From an uncultured Lachnospiraceae bacterium (GTDB lineage: Bacteria; Bacillota; Clostridia; Lachnospirales; Lachnospiraceae), in NCBI GenBank assembly GCA_948470335.1, contig CAOKOL010000028.1, forward strand, positions 1 to 57,499: a DNA stretch of 57,499 nucleotides, given 5' to 3'. The notes under the pieces are model-generated. The model made no database searches and was not told the DNA's origin. It saw only the letters and a list, made by a program, of their open reading frames with translations. The position numbers and the translations under genes were made by a program. Shown here piece after piece: positions 17,392 through 26,667 of the stretch; the first letter of the stretch is position 1, and every line of letters begins with the position of its first letter.

Positions 17392-18741
17392 TTATTCTCC
17401 AAAAACCGGTATATCTGAAACGTCCCGCTTTTCATTGCGGATATAATCCTGATTATATGGGAATCTGGTGACTTTTGCGCGAAGTTTCATCTGGCGGGTT
17501 CCCGGCGTTCCCCAGAGTATTTCAAGTTCCGTACCCTCTTTGGCATATTCCGCGGAGATAAAGGCAAGAGAAATCATGCTGTTATAAGTATAAGAGATGA
17601 TTTTTCCGCTTGTGATTCCGATTTCCCTGCTTGCCGCCAGCACCTTATCTGCCCGGTACTCGAATCCAAATTCTCTGACACAGAAATAAAATTCAAGTCC
17701 CGATGGCTTGGAAATATCCTCGCATGGTTCTTCTCCTGGACGGAGCATGGTTGCAAATATTTTAGCCACATCTTCCGCGTTCCACTCCAGCGTTACGCAT
17801 TTTCTGGAAGGCTTTTTGGCCATTTCAAGGAGTGCTTCTTTCCCGATAAAATCGTGATTGTATTTGATCAGGAAATCCCATCCCACATCATAAGGAGTAA
17901 CAAAGCGTGCCTGGAGATCGTCGCCGATACTGCCAAGAAGCTTTCGGTTCAGGTTGAACATTGATTTTTGAGGCATTGCGGTCATATATTCTGTCATTTT
18001 TTCACTGGTTTCGAACCATGGAAGCGGGTAGTGAAGATTAATATTCGGGAATCCGGCCTCCGTATGGTTAAACAAATTATAAGCCTGGAGTCCCAGCTTT
18101 TTTGCTCCCAGCTTTTCGCCGGCCGTCCATACCAGATTATAAATTTCCGCATAATCTGCCATATCGCCATGAATCTCATAAGCAAGGTTGCCGGACATGC
18201 CAAGACGGATAATACGTACCTGTTTTCCGTTTACTTCCTGAATTTTATGTCTGCCAAATTTGATATCGTGCAGATTGGCCTGAAATGCGTTTTCCAGAAT
18301 TTCTAAAGATTTCTCCCCATCAATCTGAATGAAATATTCTTTTCCGCTCATATTTTCGCCGGATACATTCAGATCAGATGTACTGACATAATAAGAGATT
18401 ACCGGATCGAGCCAGTAGGTTCTGTATCGGTCTTCTCCAATACGGATTACAACGCCATCTGTCAGAATCTGGCCTTTCTCATTGCACATTACCGCATGGC
18501 GAATGCCGTTCATCCCCAGTGTGGTGAAATCATTTGTGCAGACCCAGTTCATGAATTTAACGGCATCGGGTCCATATACATCATAAATCGGGGATGTCAT
18601 AAGCGCCGTTCCGATCCATGCGCTGGTCTGATATGCCTTGATTTCATCCTCTACGCCTGTATAGGCATATGCCGTAATAAAATCCCCCTGAGGGAACATT
18701 AAGGTGGCACCTTCCAGTGCCGGATTCATCATTTCTGCCAT
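17392..18741 (-). CDS. LigM/DesA-like tetrahydrofolate-dependent O-demethylase (GcvT fold), copy 1
   Basis: 449 residues with the folate-binding GcvT/aminomethyltransferase fold. Length and C-terminal motifs match the vanillate/syringate demethylases LigM and DesA: KYNHDFIGKEAL, then RKCVTLEWNAEDVAKIFA, SYTYNSMISLAFI and GTELEILWG. Those enzymes move the methyl of an aryl methyl ether to THF, giving methyl-THF, without corrinoid. Substrate specificity cannot be read here. It is the last gene of a four-gene minus-strand operon with a paralog (21017), an MFS carrier and an NmrA-like oxidoreductase. The cassette is AT-rich compared with its flanks, which suggests transfer. A related aminomethyltransferase on another methylated compound is the main alternative. 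Confidence 0.75.
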   Translation of the reverse strand: MAEMMNPALEGATLMFPQGDFITAYAYTGVEDEIKAYQTSAWIGTALMTSPIYDVYGPDAVKFMNWVCTNDFTTLGMNGIRHAVMCNEKGQILTDGVVIRIGEDRYRTYWLDPVISYYVSTSDLNVSGENMSGKEYFIQIDGEKSLEILENAFQANLHDIKFGRHKIQEVNGKQVRIIRLGMSGNLAYEIHGDMADYAEIYNLVWTAGEKLGAKKLGLQAYNLFNHTEAGFPNINLHYPLPWFETSEKMTEYMTAMPQKSMFNLNRKLLGSIGDDLQARFVTPYDVGWDFLIKYNHDFIGKEALLEMAKKPSRKCVTLEWNAEDVAKIFATMLRPGEEPCEDISKPSGLEFYFCVREFGFEYRADKVLAASREIGITSGKIISYTYNSMISLAFISAEYAKEGTELEILWGTPGTRQMKLRAKVTRFPYNQDYIRNEKRDVSDIPVFGE

Positions 18742-18793
18742 TTTTAAGTCCTCCTTGTATTTGTAGTTTGTAACCTGCCAGTCGTAAAACCTT

Positions 18794-18811
18794 CCGGCCT
18801 CCTGTGGCCGG
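18794..18811 (-). terminator. Small GC-rich hairpin between operon genes
   Basis: CCGGCC and GGCCGG arms with a 6-base loop, 10 bases after the NmrA-like stop. A weak T run follows on the minus strand. It may partly terminate or stabilise the message. Confidence 0.4.
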
Positions 18812-18820
18812 TTACTGTTT

Positions 18821-19765
18821 TTAGTAATCTGTGGATGTTCTTGTTCCGATTAAATGGTTTTCCATATCTTCAAACATTTCCTTTACCGTGATCGGCTTTT
18901 GCCCTGTCAGCTTTTCAAAATCGTCTGTAAATGTACTCATTTGATTCAGGCGGATTGCCCGTCCAAAGGATACCATTCCATCTGAGCAGAAGGGAAAGTT
19001 CTTTGCTGTGTCTGCCCACATTTCTTCTGTTGTCCTTGGAACTCCGATAGAATCGAAGAACGCATACATTTCATCATCATTGATATATTGATATTCTGTT
19101 TTTTTGCCCGTGACTTCGGAAGCGATTGCCATATACTGTGCGACAGTCAGAAGCTCGGCTCCATTTATATCAACAATTCGGTCTTCCCAATCAGACATTG
19201 CGGCACAGGCTGCCGCAAGCGCGCAGTCATCCCTTGAGACAAAGGCCATTTTTCCATCGCCCATGTTATTCCGAATGATGCCGTTTGTATTTTCAACTGC
19301 TTCAGCAAATGTGGAAACCATTGCTTCCGCATATTGGGAATCCCTGAGGATCAGATAATGAATGGGCTGTTCTTTGATATATCCTTCGGTCCATACATGG
19401 TCATTTACCTCATAAGCATCGATATCCTTATGTCCGGCCCCTACAATGGATGTGTAAACCAGTTTGTTAACGCCTGCTGCCGTAACTGCGTCAATTGCGA
19501 TTTTATGCGCAGATCTTCTTTTCGGGCCAACGAATGGCATGGAGATCAAAACAACGGTATCCGCGCCTTTGAATGTTTCAGTCAGTTTTTCTTCGTTGTT
19601 AAAATCAGCGATTCTGGTTTCAATACCCATTGCGGCATATTTTTCAAGCCCTTTTTCTGTCGGAGCTGTAAAGATCAAATCTTCATGAGGATACCGCTCT
19701 AACAGTACGCGGGCTGACTTGCTTCCAAAATTTCCGTCTACTCCGTTTAATAATATTTTTTTCAT
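18821..19765 (-). CDS. NmrA-like NAD(P)-binding oxidoreductase
   Basis: 314 residues. An N-terminal Rossmann fold (MKKILLNGVDGNFGS, a variant of the GxxGxxG loop) is followed by TVVLISMPF and LVYTSIVGAG. This places it in the atypical SDR/NmrA family with quinone or isoflavone-reductase-like members. It could reduce an aromatic or quinone intermediate, or sense redox state. It sits inside the demethylase operon, 32 bases after the MFS gene. The catalytic Tyr-Lys pair of classical SDRs is not obvious. Confidence 0.8.
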   Translation of the reverse strand: MKKILLNGVDGNFGSKSARVLLERYPHEDLIFTAPTEKGLEKYAAMGIETRIADFNNEEKLTETFKGADTVVLISMPFVGPKRRSAHKIAIDAVTAAGVNKLVYTSIVGAGHKDIDAYEVNDHVWTEGYIKEQPIHYLILRDSQYAEAMVSTFAEAVENTNGIIRNNMGDGKMAFVSRDDCALAAACAAMSDWEDRIVDINGAELLTVAQYMAIASEVTGKKTEYQYINDDEMYAFFDSIGVPRTTEEMWADTAKNFPFCSDGMVSFGRAIRLNQMSTFTDDFEKLTGQKPITVKEMFEDMENHLIGTRTSTDY

Positions 19766-19797
19766 AAAATAGCCCTTTCAAAATAAGTATTTTTGAG

Positions 19798-21006
19798 TTA
19801 GTCCGCATTATTTCCAAATTCAGGTATCATTAATCCTACTGCAAACATAATGGCCATGCATACGGATGACAATGTGAATAAAAGTCCCAGATTGTCACCC
19901 GCAATGGGTGTTAAAATGTAAGTAGGAATAAGGACTGCACCTAATAGCTGCAGAGTGGCGATGACCCCGGCTGCACTTCCGGCATATTTTGTTCCAATTC
20001 CTTCTAACAAAATAGGCGCAGATAAGAAAATCGGAATTGCAATGCCAAGAGCTGTTCCTGCAAATAAAGTCAGTACATATAGAACAGGGATTGAGTCGAA
20101 ACGCCAACATACCAGCACACCTGTAAAGCTCAATACTGAGGAAACAGGAACAAATATATTCACTTTCCTTATTTTTGCAAACATAATTGGCCCTACAAGC
20201 GAGCCGATGCAGTTACCCAGTGTAACCATAGAAGCAATCCCACCGCATACTGCCATATCAATACCGTACATATTGTTTAGTGCGGTTGGCAAAAAGGTAG
20301 ACAATGTCACATTGACGCCTAAAATCATCATGACACAGACCGAAATACACCATACACCACGGTTGCTGAGAACCACTTTTAGAGATTCTCCAATTGATGT
20401 ATTTTCTATATCCTTTATTCCTGTCTTGGTTCCATCGGTGCTTTCGTTTGGCTTGTCTTTGGCAAAAACTATCCATAAAACAAACACTGCTGCCGCAAAA
20501 ATAGCAGATGCAATATAAGCTGTTGTCATGTTATCAAACAAAAAGGCTGTCGTAGCCGTTGCAAATGCACTTGGCAATTGGCCGCAAAGGGCAAATATTC
20601 CCATCAGCATTCCCATTTGTGCGGGTTTAAACCAGTTTCCGGTAATCTTCGATGCGTTGATATTTACAAACATCTGGGAAAATCCTGTCAGAGCCATGCA
20701 AAAGAAAAACGGCCAATAGCTATTCGCAAAGATTCTCCCGATCAGACCGGTCAGCGCAATGATAAATGACAGATTGATTACTTTTTTTGATCCTACCTTA
20801 TCCGAAATCATTCCCCCCACAAAGCTAAGGAAAATGGCAATGATCATCGGTGATGTAAAAATAGAGGAGAATTGGGATGTATTCAATCCATAGGTGCTCA
20901 TGATTTCCGGAGCAAAAACGGAAAGTTGATACTGCCCATAGGATCCTGGCATATAAGCCAGGCATAATACGATAAAAACCAGCCATTTCATATTATTTTT
21001 TTTCAT
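19798..21006 (-). CDS. MFS transporter, OFA/oxalate-formate-like
   Basis: 402 residues from ATG 21006, with AAGGAGAG five bases upstream; the frame start at 21033 would overlap the previous gene. Twelve hydrophobic segments are visible, with the loop GGMISDKVGSKKV after helix 2 as the MFS signature. Its neighbours suggest import of the methoxylated substrate or export of the demethylated product. The gap of 10 bases to the upstream demethylase shows operon structure. Confidence 0.85.
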   Translation of the reverse strand: MKKNNMKWLVFIVLCLAYMPGSYGQYQLSVFAPEIMSTYGLNTSQFSSIFTSPMIIAIFLSFVGGMISDKVGSKKVINLSFIIALTGLIGRIFANSYWPFFFCMALTGFSQMFVNINASKITGNWFKPAQMGMLMGIFALCGQLPSAFATATTAFLFDNMTTAYIASAIFAAAVFVLWIVFAKDKPNESTDGTKTGIKDIENTSIGESLKVVLSNRGVWCISVCVMMILGVNVTLSTFLPTALNNMYGIDMAVCGGIASMVTLGNCIGSLVGPIMFAKIRKVNIFVPVSSVLSFTGVLVCWRFDSIPVLYVLTLFAGTALGIAIPIFLSAPILLEGIGTKYAGSAAGVIATLQLLGAVLIPTYILTPIAGDNLGLLFTLSSVCMAIMFAVGLMIPEFGNNAD

Positions 21007-21016
21007 CGTGCTCTCC

Positions 21017-22333
21017 TTATTCTGCGTCTCCATGAGGGCAGGTGTTTAAATCATAATCCTTATTTTCAACAAGCTTATTTAATGGGAATTTGGCAATTGT
21101 TGCCCGGATATCTTTGATTCGTTTTCCATAATCGCCCCATTTTACAATAACCTCTTCTCCTTCTACGGCGTACTCAATGTCCATGGTGCATTCTGAAATC
21201 ATCATATGATACTGGGAACCATATACGGCGCTGCTTGAAAATCCAATTACTTTTCCACTGGTTGTTGTTACATAATCCTGGTTGGCTCCGCTCATACCTG
21301 GAACAGCACATGGATAATTGATCTGTTTATATGGATATTCATCCCTGTAAAGAGATGCCTGTACATCAAGGATATCCTCCGTATTCCAAATCAGGGAAAC
21401 AATTTTTCTCAGCGGTTTAGCTAATTCCTTTTCAAGTGCTTCCCGGCCAATAAAGTCGTGGTCAAGCTTTGCCATCCATTCCCAGCCGACTTCCACAGGT
21501 GTACGCAGGCGTGCTCTAATATTTTCAGGTTCCACGCTGCCGGTAAAATTGATTATGGCCGGAGTGATTGCCAGAATCTCAGGATCTTTGTATGATGCGC
21601 TTTCAAAAGACACCGTCACTTGCGGATATCCTCCAAACGCATGATTTACAGGGTAGCTTCTCCATCCAAGCCTTTTTAACCCCATCGGTTTTCCGATTTC
21701 ATAAGCTGCGTTGTAAACTGTTGGCCCGTTTTCTTTTGCGCCGCGAAGCTCATAGGCAATGGTTCCGCTCATACCAATCCTGTTTACTTCTACATCAATA
21801 TTGATCTCAGGTATAGTAACCGTACGGTATTGTAAAAATGCGAGGTCATGCAGATTGGCCTTTGTAAGCTTTTCTAAAATAGTTAATGCTTTCGGTCCTG
21901 AAAATTGAAACACGAAGATGTCGCGGCTTGTCATTTCTACTTTGTATGTTCTGGTTCGGAGCAGTTTTATTGCCGCAAATGGAAGTGCCGCCGTAATACG
22001 ATAAGTATTGTCATCATCTTTCATGCTGAGGCAGTGGGCAGCTATCAAACCATCTTCGTTCAGCATAACAAGATGTTTGTTTCGGCCCGCTTTCCATTTC
22101 ATAACATTATTCATGCAAAGCTTCGACATAAATGCCTGTGCATCCGCACCCTGGAATGTAATCTCCGCACCGCTGATTCCGGCATGTATATAACAGCTTT
22201 CTTCCCATGATTTACAAGTTTCATACCATGGATCTGCCTCCCAGGTAAAATAACTTCCTATATTTTTGAAAAAAAATGTCACATCGTTATAGGATGGTTC
22301 AAAATCGATTGATGGTCCCTCATATCTCCCCAT
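21017..22333 (-). CDS. LigM/DesA-like tetrahydrofolate-dependent O-demethylase (GcvT fold), copy 2
   Basis: 438 residues; first gene of the operon, preceded by AAGGAGG. It shares the GcvT-type fold and the C-terminal landmarks of copy 1: KLDHDFIGREALEK, RKIVSLIWNTEDI and a VIVKWGDYG segment. The two proteins differ through most of their length, so they probably act on different substrates or positions, as LigM and DesA do. The product would be 5-methyl-THF, which an acetogenic or methionine pathway can use. Confidence in the family is good; confidence in the exact reaction is moderate. Confidence 0.75.
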   Translation of the reverse strand: MGRYEGPSIDFEPSYNDVTFFFKNIGSYFTWEADPWYETCKSWEESCYIHAGISGAEITFQGADAQAFMSKLCMNNVMKWKAGRNKHLVMLNEDGLIAAHCLSMKDDDNTYRITAALPFAAIKLLRTRTYKVEMTSRDIFVFQFSGPKALTILEKLTKANLHDLAFLQYRTVTIPEINIDVEVNRIGMSGTIAYELRGAKENGPTVYNAAYEIGKPMGLKRLGWRSYPVNHAFGGYPQVTVSFESASYKDPEILAITPAIINFTGSVEPENIRARLRTPVEVGWEWMAKLDHDFIGREALEKELAKPLRKIVSLIWNTEDILDVQASLYRDEYPYKQINYPCAVPGMSGANQDYVTTTSGKVIGFSSSAVYGSQYHMMISECTMDIEYAVEGEEVIVKWGDYGKRIKDIRATIAKFPLNKLVENKDYDLNTCPHGDAE

Positions 22334-22418
22334 TGCTTTCCTCCTTTGTCAGGATCGATATTATCTGTTCCTATGCTGCTGGTACCTGAGCAGTTTTTAT
22401 ACTTTTATAATAAAACAG

Positions 22419-22447
22419 TTGCTGACATCCGTCATCGGTTATATAAT
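22419..22447 (+). promoter_or_regulatory. Promoter of the PucR-type regulator
   Basis: -35 TTGCTG (22419-22424), 17-bp spacer, -10 TATAAT (22442-22447). It lies in the 164-bp region shared with the divergent demethylase operon, the likely place for the regulator to act. Confidence 0.6.
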
Positions 22448-22497
22448 TCATTTATGCTATCTTTTTTCGTCAAAAACAACCAAAGGAGTTTTTGCTG

Positions 22498-24045
22498 ATG
22501 AAATCAATGAATATTTCGATTATTCTTGACTGGATTCCTGATAGATACAGGGTCTATCATAACATTACAAATTTTGGGCAATCCTTTCACCATGTCCGTA
22601 TGCTTGATGATTTATCAGAAAAAATGGATGAGTATTTTCTATATTTGACAAAAGAAGCGTCTCTTTTTGATATGGAGTGGAGCATACGGCAGCCCTTGTT
22701 CATGGTGCTCTGTGTTAAGCCTGGCTCGAAGGAGGTGCAAATAAGCCCTTCCTGGTCAGAACATGTCATTATTTTATATACGGATGAACCTTTCCATAAA
22801 GTGTTTGGTACGTTCCTGGATATCTTTGATCAGTACTATACCTGGTATGATCAATGTATGAAAATGATTATTGAGAACAAAGAGATTTCCGAGATACTTG
22901 ACTATGCGGCTATCTTTCTTTGCAATCCCATTGCGCTTTTTGATCCTACCGGAAAGCTGCTGTATTACACCGGGAAATTTCAGGAGGAGATTCAGGGAAC
23001 ACTTTGGGAGGAGGTTATCAATTTCGGCTTCACACCGACAGAATCTATATATCCGGACGAGCATCGGAGAATAATGCAGGAAATCCATAGCGGAAATCCT
23101 TTGATTCCCAGTACCTTTCGTCAGAATCCGGCCTATCATTCTCTGACAGCCCCGCTTTATTTTGAAGGGAAAAATTTTGGTGCATTTGGTACTACGGATG
23201 TGAACGGCCCTTTTACGGAAGCACAAAAAGTGTTGATATTAGAAGTCGCTTATTTTACGGAGCTTGCCATGAATCGCCAGTTACAGGCATCCATTTTGCA
23301 GGATGAGGAAAACTATTATGTCATACGTCTTTTACAGGGATATCCGGCGGATGAACTTTCTACATCTTATTATCTGAAAGGCAGAAATTATATAAATGAG
23401 GATACCTGGTATCTTTATCAGTTTCCCCTTCCGGAGTCTGACGCTTCCGATACCCGGCAGTCTGCCTATATTCATCAGATAAAACGCATTCTGCCGCAAG
23501 CGGTTGTTCTTTATTTTGAACATTCCGTTATTGCGGTATGCCGTATACGGGATTTTGATCCTGCGCACGAAAAATCATTGGTTAAGCTGGAGGAGTTATT
23601 AAAACGGTCTTTCCTAAATGTCTATATAAGCGCCTGCTTTTTTAAGTTTACTGATCTTTCGATCGCATATGGGCAATGTAAGCTTATGAAAGCGTATCCT
23701 TTTGGGCGCCAAAAACGAATTCAGCGGTTTGATGAATCTTTTCCGCATGTTTTATATGCGATACTTAAGGAAAAGAACGCTTTGCCGGGCTTCTGCCATC
23801 CGGTCATTTTATCTCTGTGGCAAAGCCATGGGGAACAGAATATTACATTAATCCATAATTTGAAATGTTATCTGATTAACGGAAGAAATATTGCGGAGAC
23901 TGCAAGATCGCTTCATTTACACAGAAATACTTTCATATACCGGTTAAGAAAAATCGAAGACTGCCTTCATATTTCATTGGATAATTTGGATGAAAATATG
24001 CTGCTCTATTTATTAATATCCTGTTTTATTTGCGAAACGCTTTAG
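22498..24045 (+). CDS. PucR-family transcriptional regulator
   Basis: 515 residues from ATG 22498, 9 bases after AGGAG; a TTG at 22492 is less likely. The C-terminus (LKCYLINGRNIAETARSLHL, then HRNTFIYRLRKIE) is the PucR_C helix-turn-helix. The preceding 430 residues should hold the ligand-sensing domains typical of PucR, CdaR and related purine or aromatic-compound regulators. It is divergent from the demethylase operon and is the natural candidate to control it in response to the substrate. Codon and base use match that AT-rich cassette. Confidence 0.85.
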   Translation: MKSMNISIILDWIPDRYRVYHNITNFGQSFHHVRMLDDLSEKMDEYFLYLTKEASLFDMEWSIRQPLFMVLCVKPGSKEVQISPSWSEHVIILYTDEPFHKVFGTFLDIFDQYYTWYDQCMKMIIENKEISEILDYAAIFLCNPIALFDPTGKLLYYTGKFQEEIQGTLWEEVINFGFTPTESIYPDEHRRIMQEIHSGNPLIPSTFRQNPAYHSLTAPLYFEGKNFGAFGTTDVNGPFTEAQKVLILEVAYFTELAMNRQLQASILQDEENYYVIRLLQGYPADELSTSYYLKGRNYINEDTWYLYQFPLPESDASDTRQSAYIHQIKRILPQAVVLYFEHSVIAVCRIRDFDPAHEKSLVKLEELLKRSFLNVYISACFFKFTDLSIAYGQCKLMKAYPFGRQKRIQRFDESFPHVLYAILKEKNALPGFCHPVILSLWQSHGEQNITLIHNLKCYLINGRNIAETARSLHLHRNTFIYRLRKIEDCLHISLDNLDENMLLYLLISCFICETL

Positions 24046-24103
24046 AATGTTTGTAATATATAAATGAAAAGACAGTTGGGGCAGATAAACCGACTAAACT
24101 GAT

Positions 24104-24132
24104 ATCAACCACCAGTTATACTGGTGGTTGAT
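24104..24132. repeat. Perfect 13-bp palindrome between convergent genes
   Basis: ATCAACCACCAGT and ACTGGTGGTTGAT arms with a 3-base loop, about 60 bases after the PucR gene and 6 before the peptidase stop. No T run follows. It could be a terminator, or a REP/IS200-like palindrome at the right edge of the AT-rich cassette. Confidence 0.7.
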
Positions 24133-24137
24133 GACGC

Positions 24138-24824
24138 TTACCTTAAAAATTTCCTTATAAACGCATCGAACAGCCGCATGCCATCCGCTGTGTCGGGACG
24201 GCTGTGGGCCATGCACATGCGCTCCGGGTGCCACTGAACCGCCGCGACGGGCAGATTTTCATGTATGACGGCCTCCGGCACATGATCGGTGGTTTCCTGA
24301 ATGATGTGCAGGCCCCGTCCCAATCGGCCGACTGCCTGGTGGTGGGCGCTGTTAGTGACAAAACAGGAACCATAGATCTCATAAAGGAAGGAATTTTTTG
24401 CGGTCCAGGTCTGGTGGATCAGGTCGCCCTCCTCCGACTGGTGCGCCGCAGCCGTTTTAATATGCTGGATCAGCGTGCCGCCGAAATAGATATTGATGAT
24501 CTGCATTCCCTTACAGATGCCTAAAACCGGTTTCCCGGCTCTGACAAAGGCATCCAGCGTCTGCAATTGCCGCAGATCGGTGGTTCGGTCTATATTTCTG
24601 GCGCCATTTAACGGCTGATGGAAAAGCGCCGGGTCGATATCTGCGCCGCCGGGCAGCAGCAGGGCGTCAAACTGCTGCGGTGAAGCAGGCGGGAAATTCT
24701 CTCCAGAGGCGTCTTCGGCCAGAAATCCGATTTTAAAATCAGCGCCGGCCCCTTCCAGCGCCGCTTCATAATTTTGGGTTTTCTCCGGAAGGCCGGCAAT
24801 TAAAAATTTTGGAGTGGTTTTCAT
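24138..24824 (-). CDS. Peptidase C26 family, gamma-glutamyl-GABA hydrolase-like
   Basis: 228 residues from ATG 24824, with GAGGAAC upstream. It is a class-I glutamine-amidotransferase fold: the nucleophile elbow GICKGMQ with C104, and the catalytic pair H199 and E201 in WHPERM. PuuD-type enzymes split gamma-glutamyl amide bonds, for example in putrescine breakdown. No other putrescine gene is present here, so the substrate is open. The frame extension to 24929 was not used. Confidence 0.85.
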   Translation of the reverse strand: MKTTPKFLIAGLPEKTQNYEAALEGAGADFKIGFLAEDASGENFPPASPQQFDALLLPGGADIDPALFHQPLNGARNIDRTTDLRQLQTLDAFVRAGKPVLGICKGMQIINIYFGGTLIQHIKTAAAHQSEEGDLIHQTWTAKNSFLYEIYGSCFVTNSAHHQAVGRLGRGLHIIQETTDHVPEAVIHENLPVAAVQWHPERMCMAHSRPDTADGMRLFDAFIRKFLR

Positions 24825-25035
24825 TGCGATGTTCCTCATTTCAAAACGGTCTGATACGATCTCTGAGAGCTCAGTCCGGTTATACCGGTCGGATTTGCCG
24901 CTGTGGGAGTAGGTCCCCCGATACGGCATATGTTTTCGGATATTCTCCGGCGAAGCTCCCGCGTATAAAGGTGTCAGTATACCAGATTATGAAGATCATA
25001 GCACAAATATGACTGGAAATGCGGAAAAATTTGAA

Positions 25036-25064
25036 TTGTGCTTTGGGGATATAAGGTATAAAAT
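25036..25064 (+). promoter_or_regulatory. Promoter of the HIT-family gene
   Basis: -35 TTGTGC (25036-25041), 17-bp spacer, -10 TAAAAT (25059-25064), with the ribosome site and ATG about 25-35 bases downstream. Confidence 0.5.
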
Positions 25065-25099
25065 AGATGGAAACATAAAAAGATGAGGAGATTGTAACG

Positions 25100-25519
25100 A
25101 TGAGAGATGAAAACTGTATTTTCTGTAAAATTGCCAATGGTGAAATTCTGTCCGCCACGGTCTATGAGGATGAAATGTTTCGGGTAATTCTGGATCTGGG
25201 TCCGGCTACGGACGGACATGCGCTGATTTTGCCGAAAGAACACTTTGCCGACGTGTGCCGGCTGGATGAAGCATACGGCGCCGGCGTGCTGCCTTTGGCG
25301 GCGAAGATCGGACAGGCCATGAAACGGGGGCTTGGATGCGACGGCTTTAACCTGGTTCAGAATAACGGTGAGGCGGCGGGGCAGACGGTGCATCATTTTC
25401 ATATGCATATCATCCCCAGATATGCCGGGGGTCCCAAAGGCATCGCCGCATGGGAACCCCGGACAGCCGACAGTGAAAAGCTTGCGGAACTGGCGGAGAA
25501 GATCAGAACAAATATTTAA
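25100..25519 (+). CDS. HIT-family nucleotide hydrolase/transferase
   Basis: 139 residues. CIFC near the N-terminus (C6, C9) and the histidine triad H99-F-H101-M-H103 define the Hint/HIT branch, which hydrolyses AMP-linked amides or dinucleotides. Length is normal. It is a single-gene unit with a GC-rich hairpin (CTGCCGGA, TTCCGGCAG) right after the stop. Confidence 0.92.
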   Translation: MRDENCIFCKIANGEILSATVYEDEMFRVILDLGPATDGHALILPKEHFADVCRLDEAYGAGVLPLAAKIGQAMKRGLGCDGFNLVQNNGEAAGQTVHHFHMHIIPRYAGGPKGIAAWEPRTADSEKLAELAEKIRTNI

Positions 25520-25547
25520 GGTCTGCCGGATGCTTCCGGCAGCGATA

Positions 25548-26615
25548 TCAGCAGCCGGCCAGTTTTTTCAACAGCGCCGTGATCTGTCCCGAAGCGTCGG
25601 AAAGCTGGCTGCTTTTCATGGCGTGAATATACTGGCTGCGGTTCTCGTAAAGCTTTAAGACATCCTGATACAGTCTGTCGGAAGTCATTTCTTCTTCTTC
25701 CAGAACCTCGGAAAACCCCTGCTTTTTGAAAGAGCGGGCGTTTAAAATCTGGTCGCCCCGGCTGGCGGCGGTGGACAGCGGGATCAGCAGGGCAGGCTTG
25801 CGCAGTGCCAGAAGCTCGCAGATGGCGTTGGCCCCGGCCCGTGAGATCACCAGGTCTGCCGTCGCAAACAGGTGGCGCAGCGGTTCGTTCATATATTCAT
25901 ACTGCACATAGTTTGCCAGATGGTCCAGGGTGTGATCCAGATTTCCTTTGCCGCACAGGTGAACGATCTGAAACGTGTCCAGAAGCCGGGGAAGAATGGA
26001 ACGAACCGCTTCGTTCACCTTCACGGAGCCGGAGCTTCCGCCGATAATCAGAAGAACGGGCTTTGAGGCGGAAAATCCGGTCATTTTCAGCCCGGTCAGC
26101 CGGTCGCCGGTCAGCAGTTCTTCCCGGATCGGACAGCCGGTCAGCACAGCCTTTTCCTTTGGCAGACAGCTAAGGGTTTCGGGGAAATTGCAGCAGATGA
26201 AGGAAGCGCCCGGCAGGCACAGCTTATTCGCCAGTCCGGGCGTCATATCGGATTCATGGAGCACCGTGGGGATTTTCCGCTTTTTGGCGGCCATCACCAC
26301 AGGGACGGAGACAAAACCGCCTTTGGAGAAAATGACGTCCGGCTTATATTTTTTTAACAGCATGTCAGCTTCCAGAAACCCTTTGATGACCCGGAAAGGG
26401 TCGGTCAGGTTTTTCAGATCGAAATAGCGGCGCAGCTTTCCTGAGGAAATTCCGTCATAGGGGATGCCGGCCTGTTTTGCCAGCTCTTTTTCGATCCCCT
26501 TATAGGAGCCGATATATCTGATGTCAAATCCAGCTTCTTTTAAACCGGGCAGCAGAGCCAGATTGGGAGTCACATGACCCGCAGTGCCGCCTCCTGTCAG
26601 AATAATCCGTTTCAT
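25548..26615 (-). CDS. murG: UDP-N-acetylglucosamine:lipid I GlcNAc transferase MurG
   Basis: 355 residues. GGGTAGHVTPN at the N-terminus and the C-terminal donor-binding region (GGSSGSVKVNEAV, then SRAGANAICELLAL) are those of MurG, a GT28 enzyme. It adds GlcNAc to lipid I on the inner face of the membrane to make lipid II. It is located outside a division/cell-wall cluster and follows a small TSCPD gene on the same strand. Confidence 0.95.
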   Translation of the reverse strand: MKRIILTGGGTAGHVTPNLALLPGLKEAGFDIRYIGSYKGIEKELAKQAGIPYDGISSGKLRRYFDLKNLTDPFRVIKGFLEADMLLKKYKPDVIFSKGGFVSVPVVMAAKKRKIPTVLHESDMTPGLANKLCLPGASFICCNFPETLSCLPKEKAVLTGCPIREELLTGDRLTGLKMTGFSASKPVLLIIGGSSGSVKVNEAVRSILPRLLDTFQIVHLCGKGNLDHTLDHLANYVQYEYMNEPLRHLFATADLVISRAGANAICELLALRKPALLIPLSTAASRGDQILNARSFKKQGFSEVLEEEEMTSDRLYQDVLKLYENRSQYIHAMKSSQLSDASGQITALLKKLAGC

Positions 26616-26667
26616 ACAATCCTCCGATGGCAGTTACATTTGATCGATCCGTTGAATATGATGTGGG

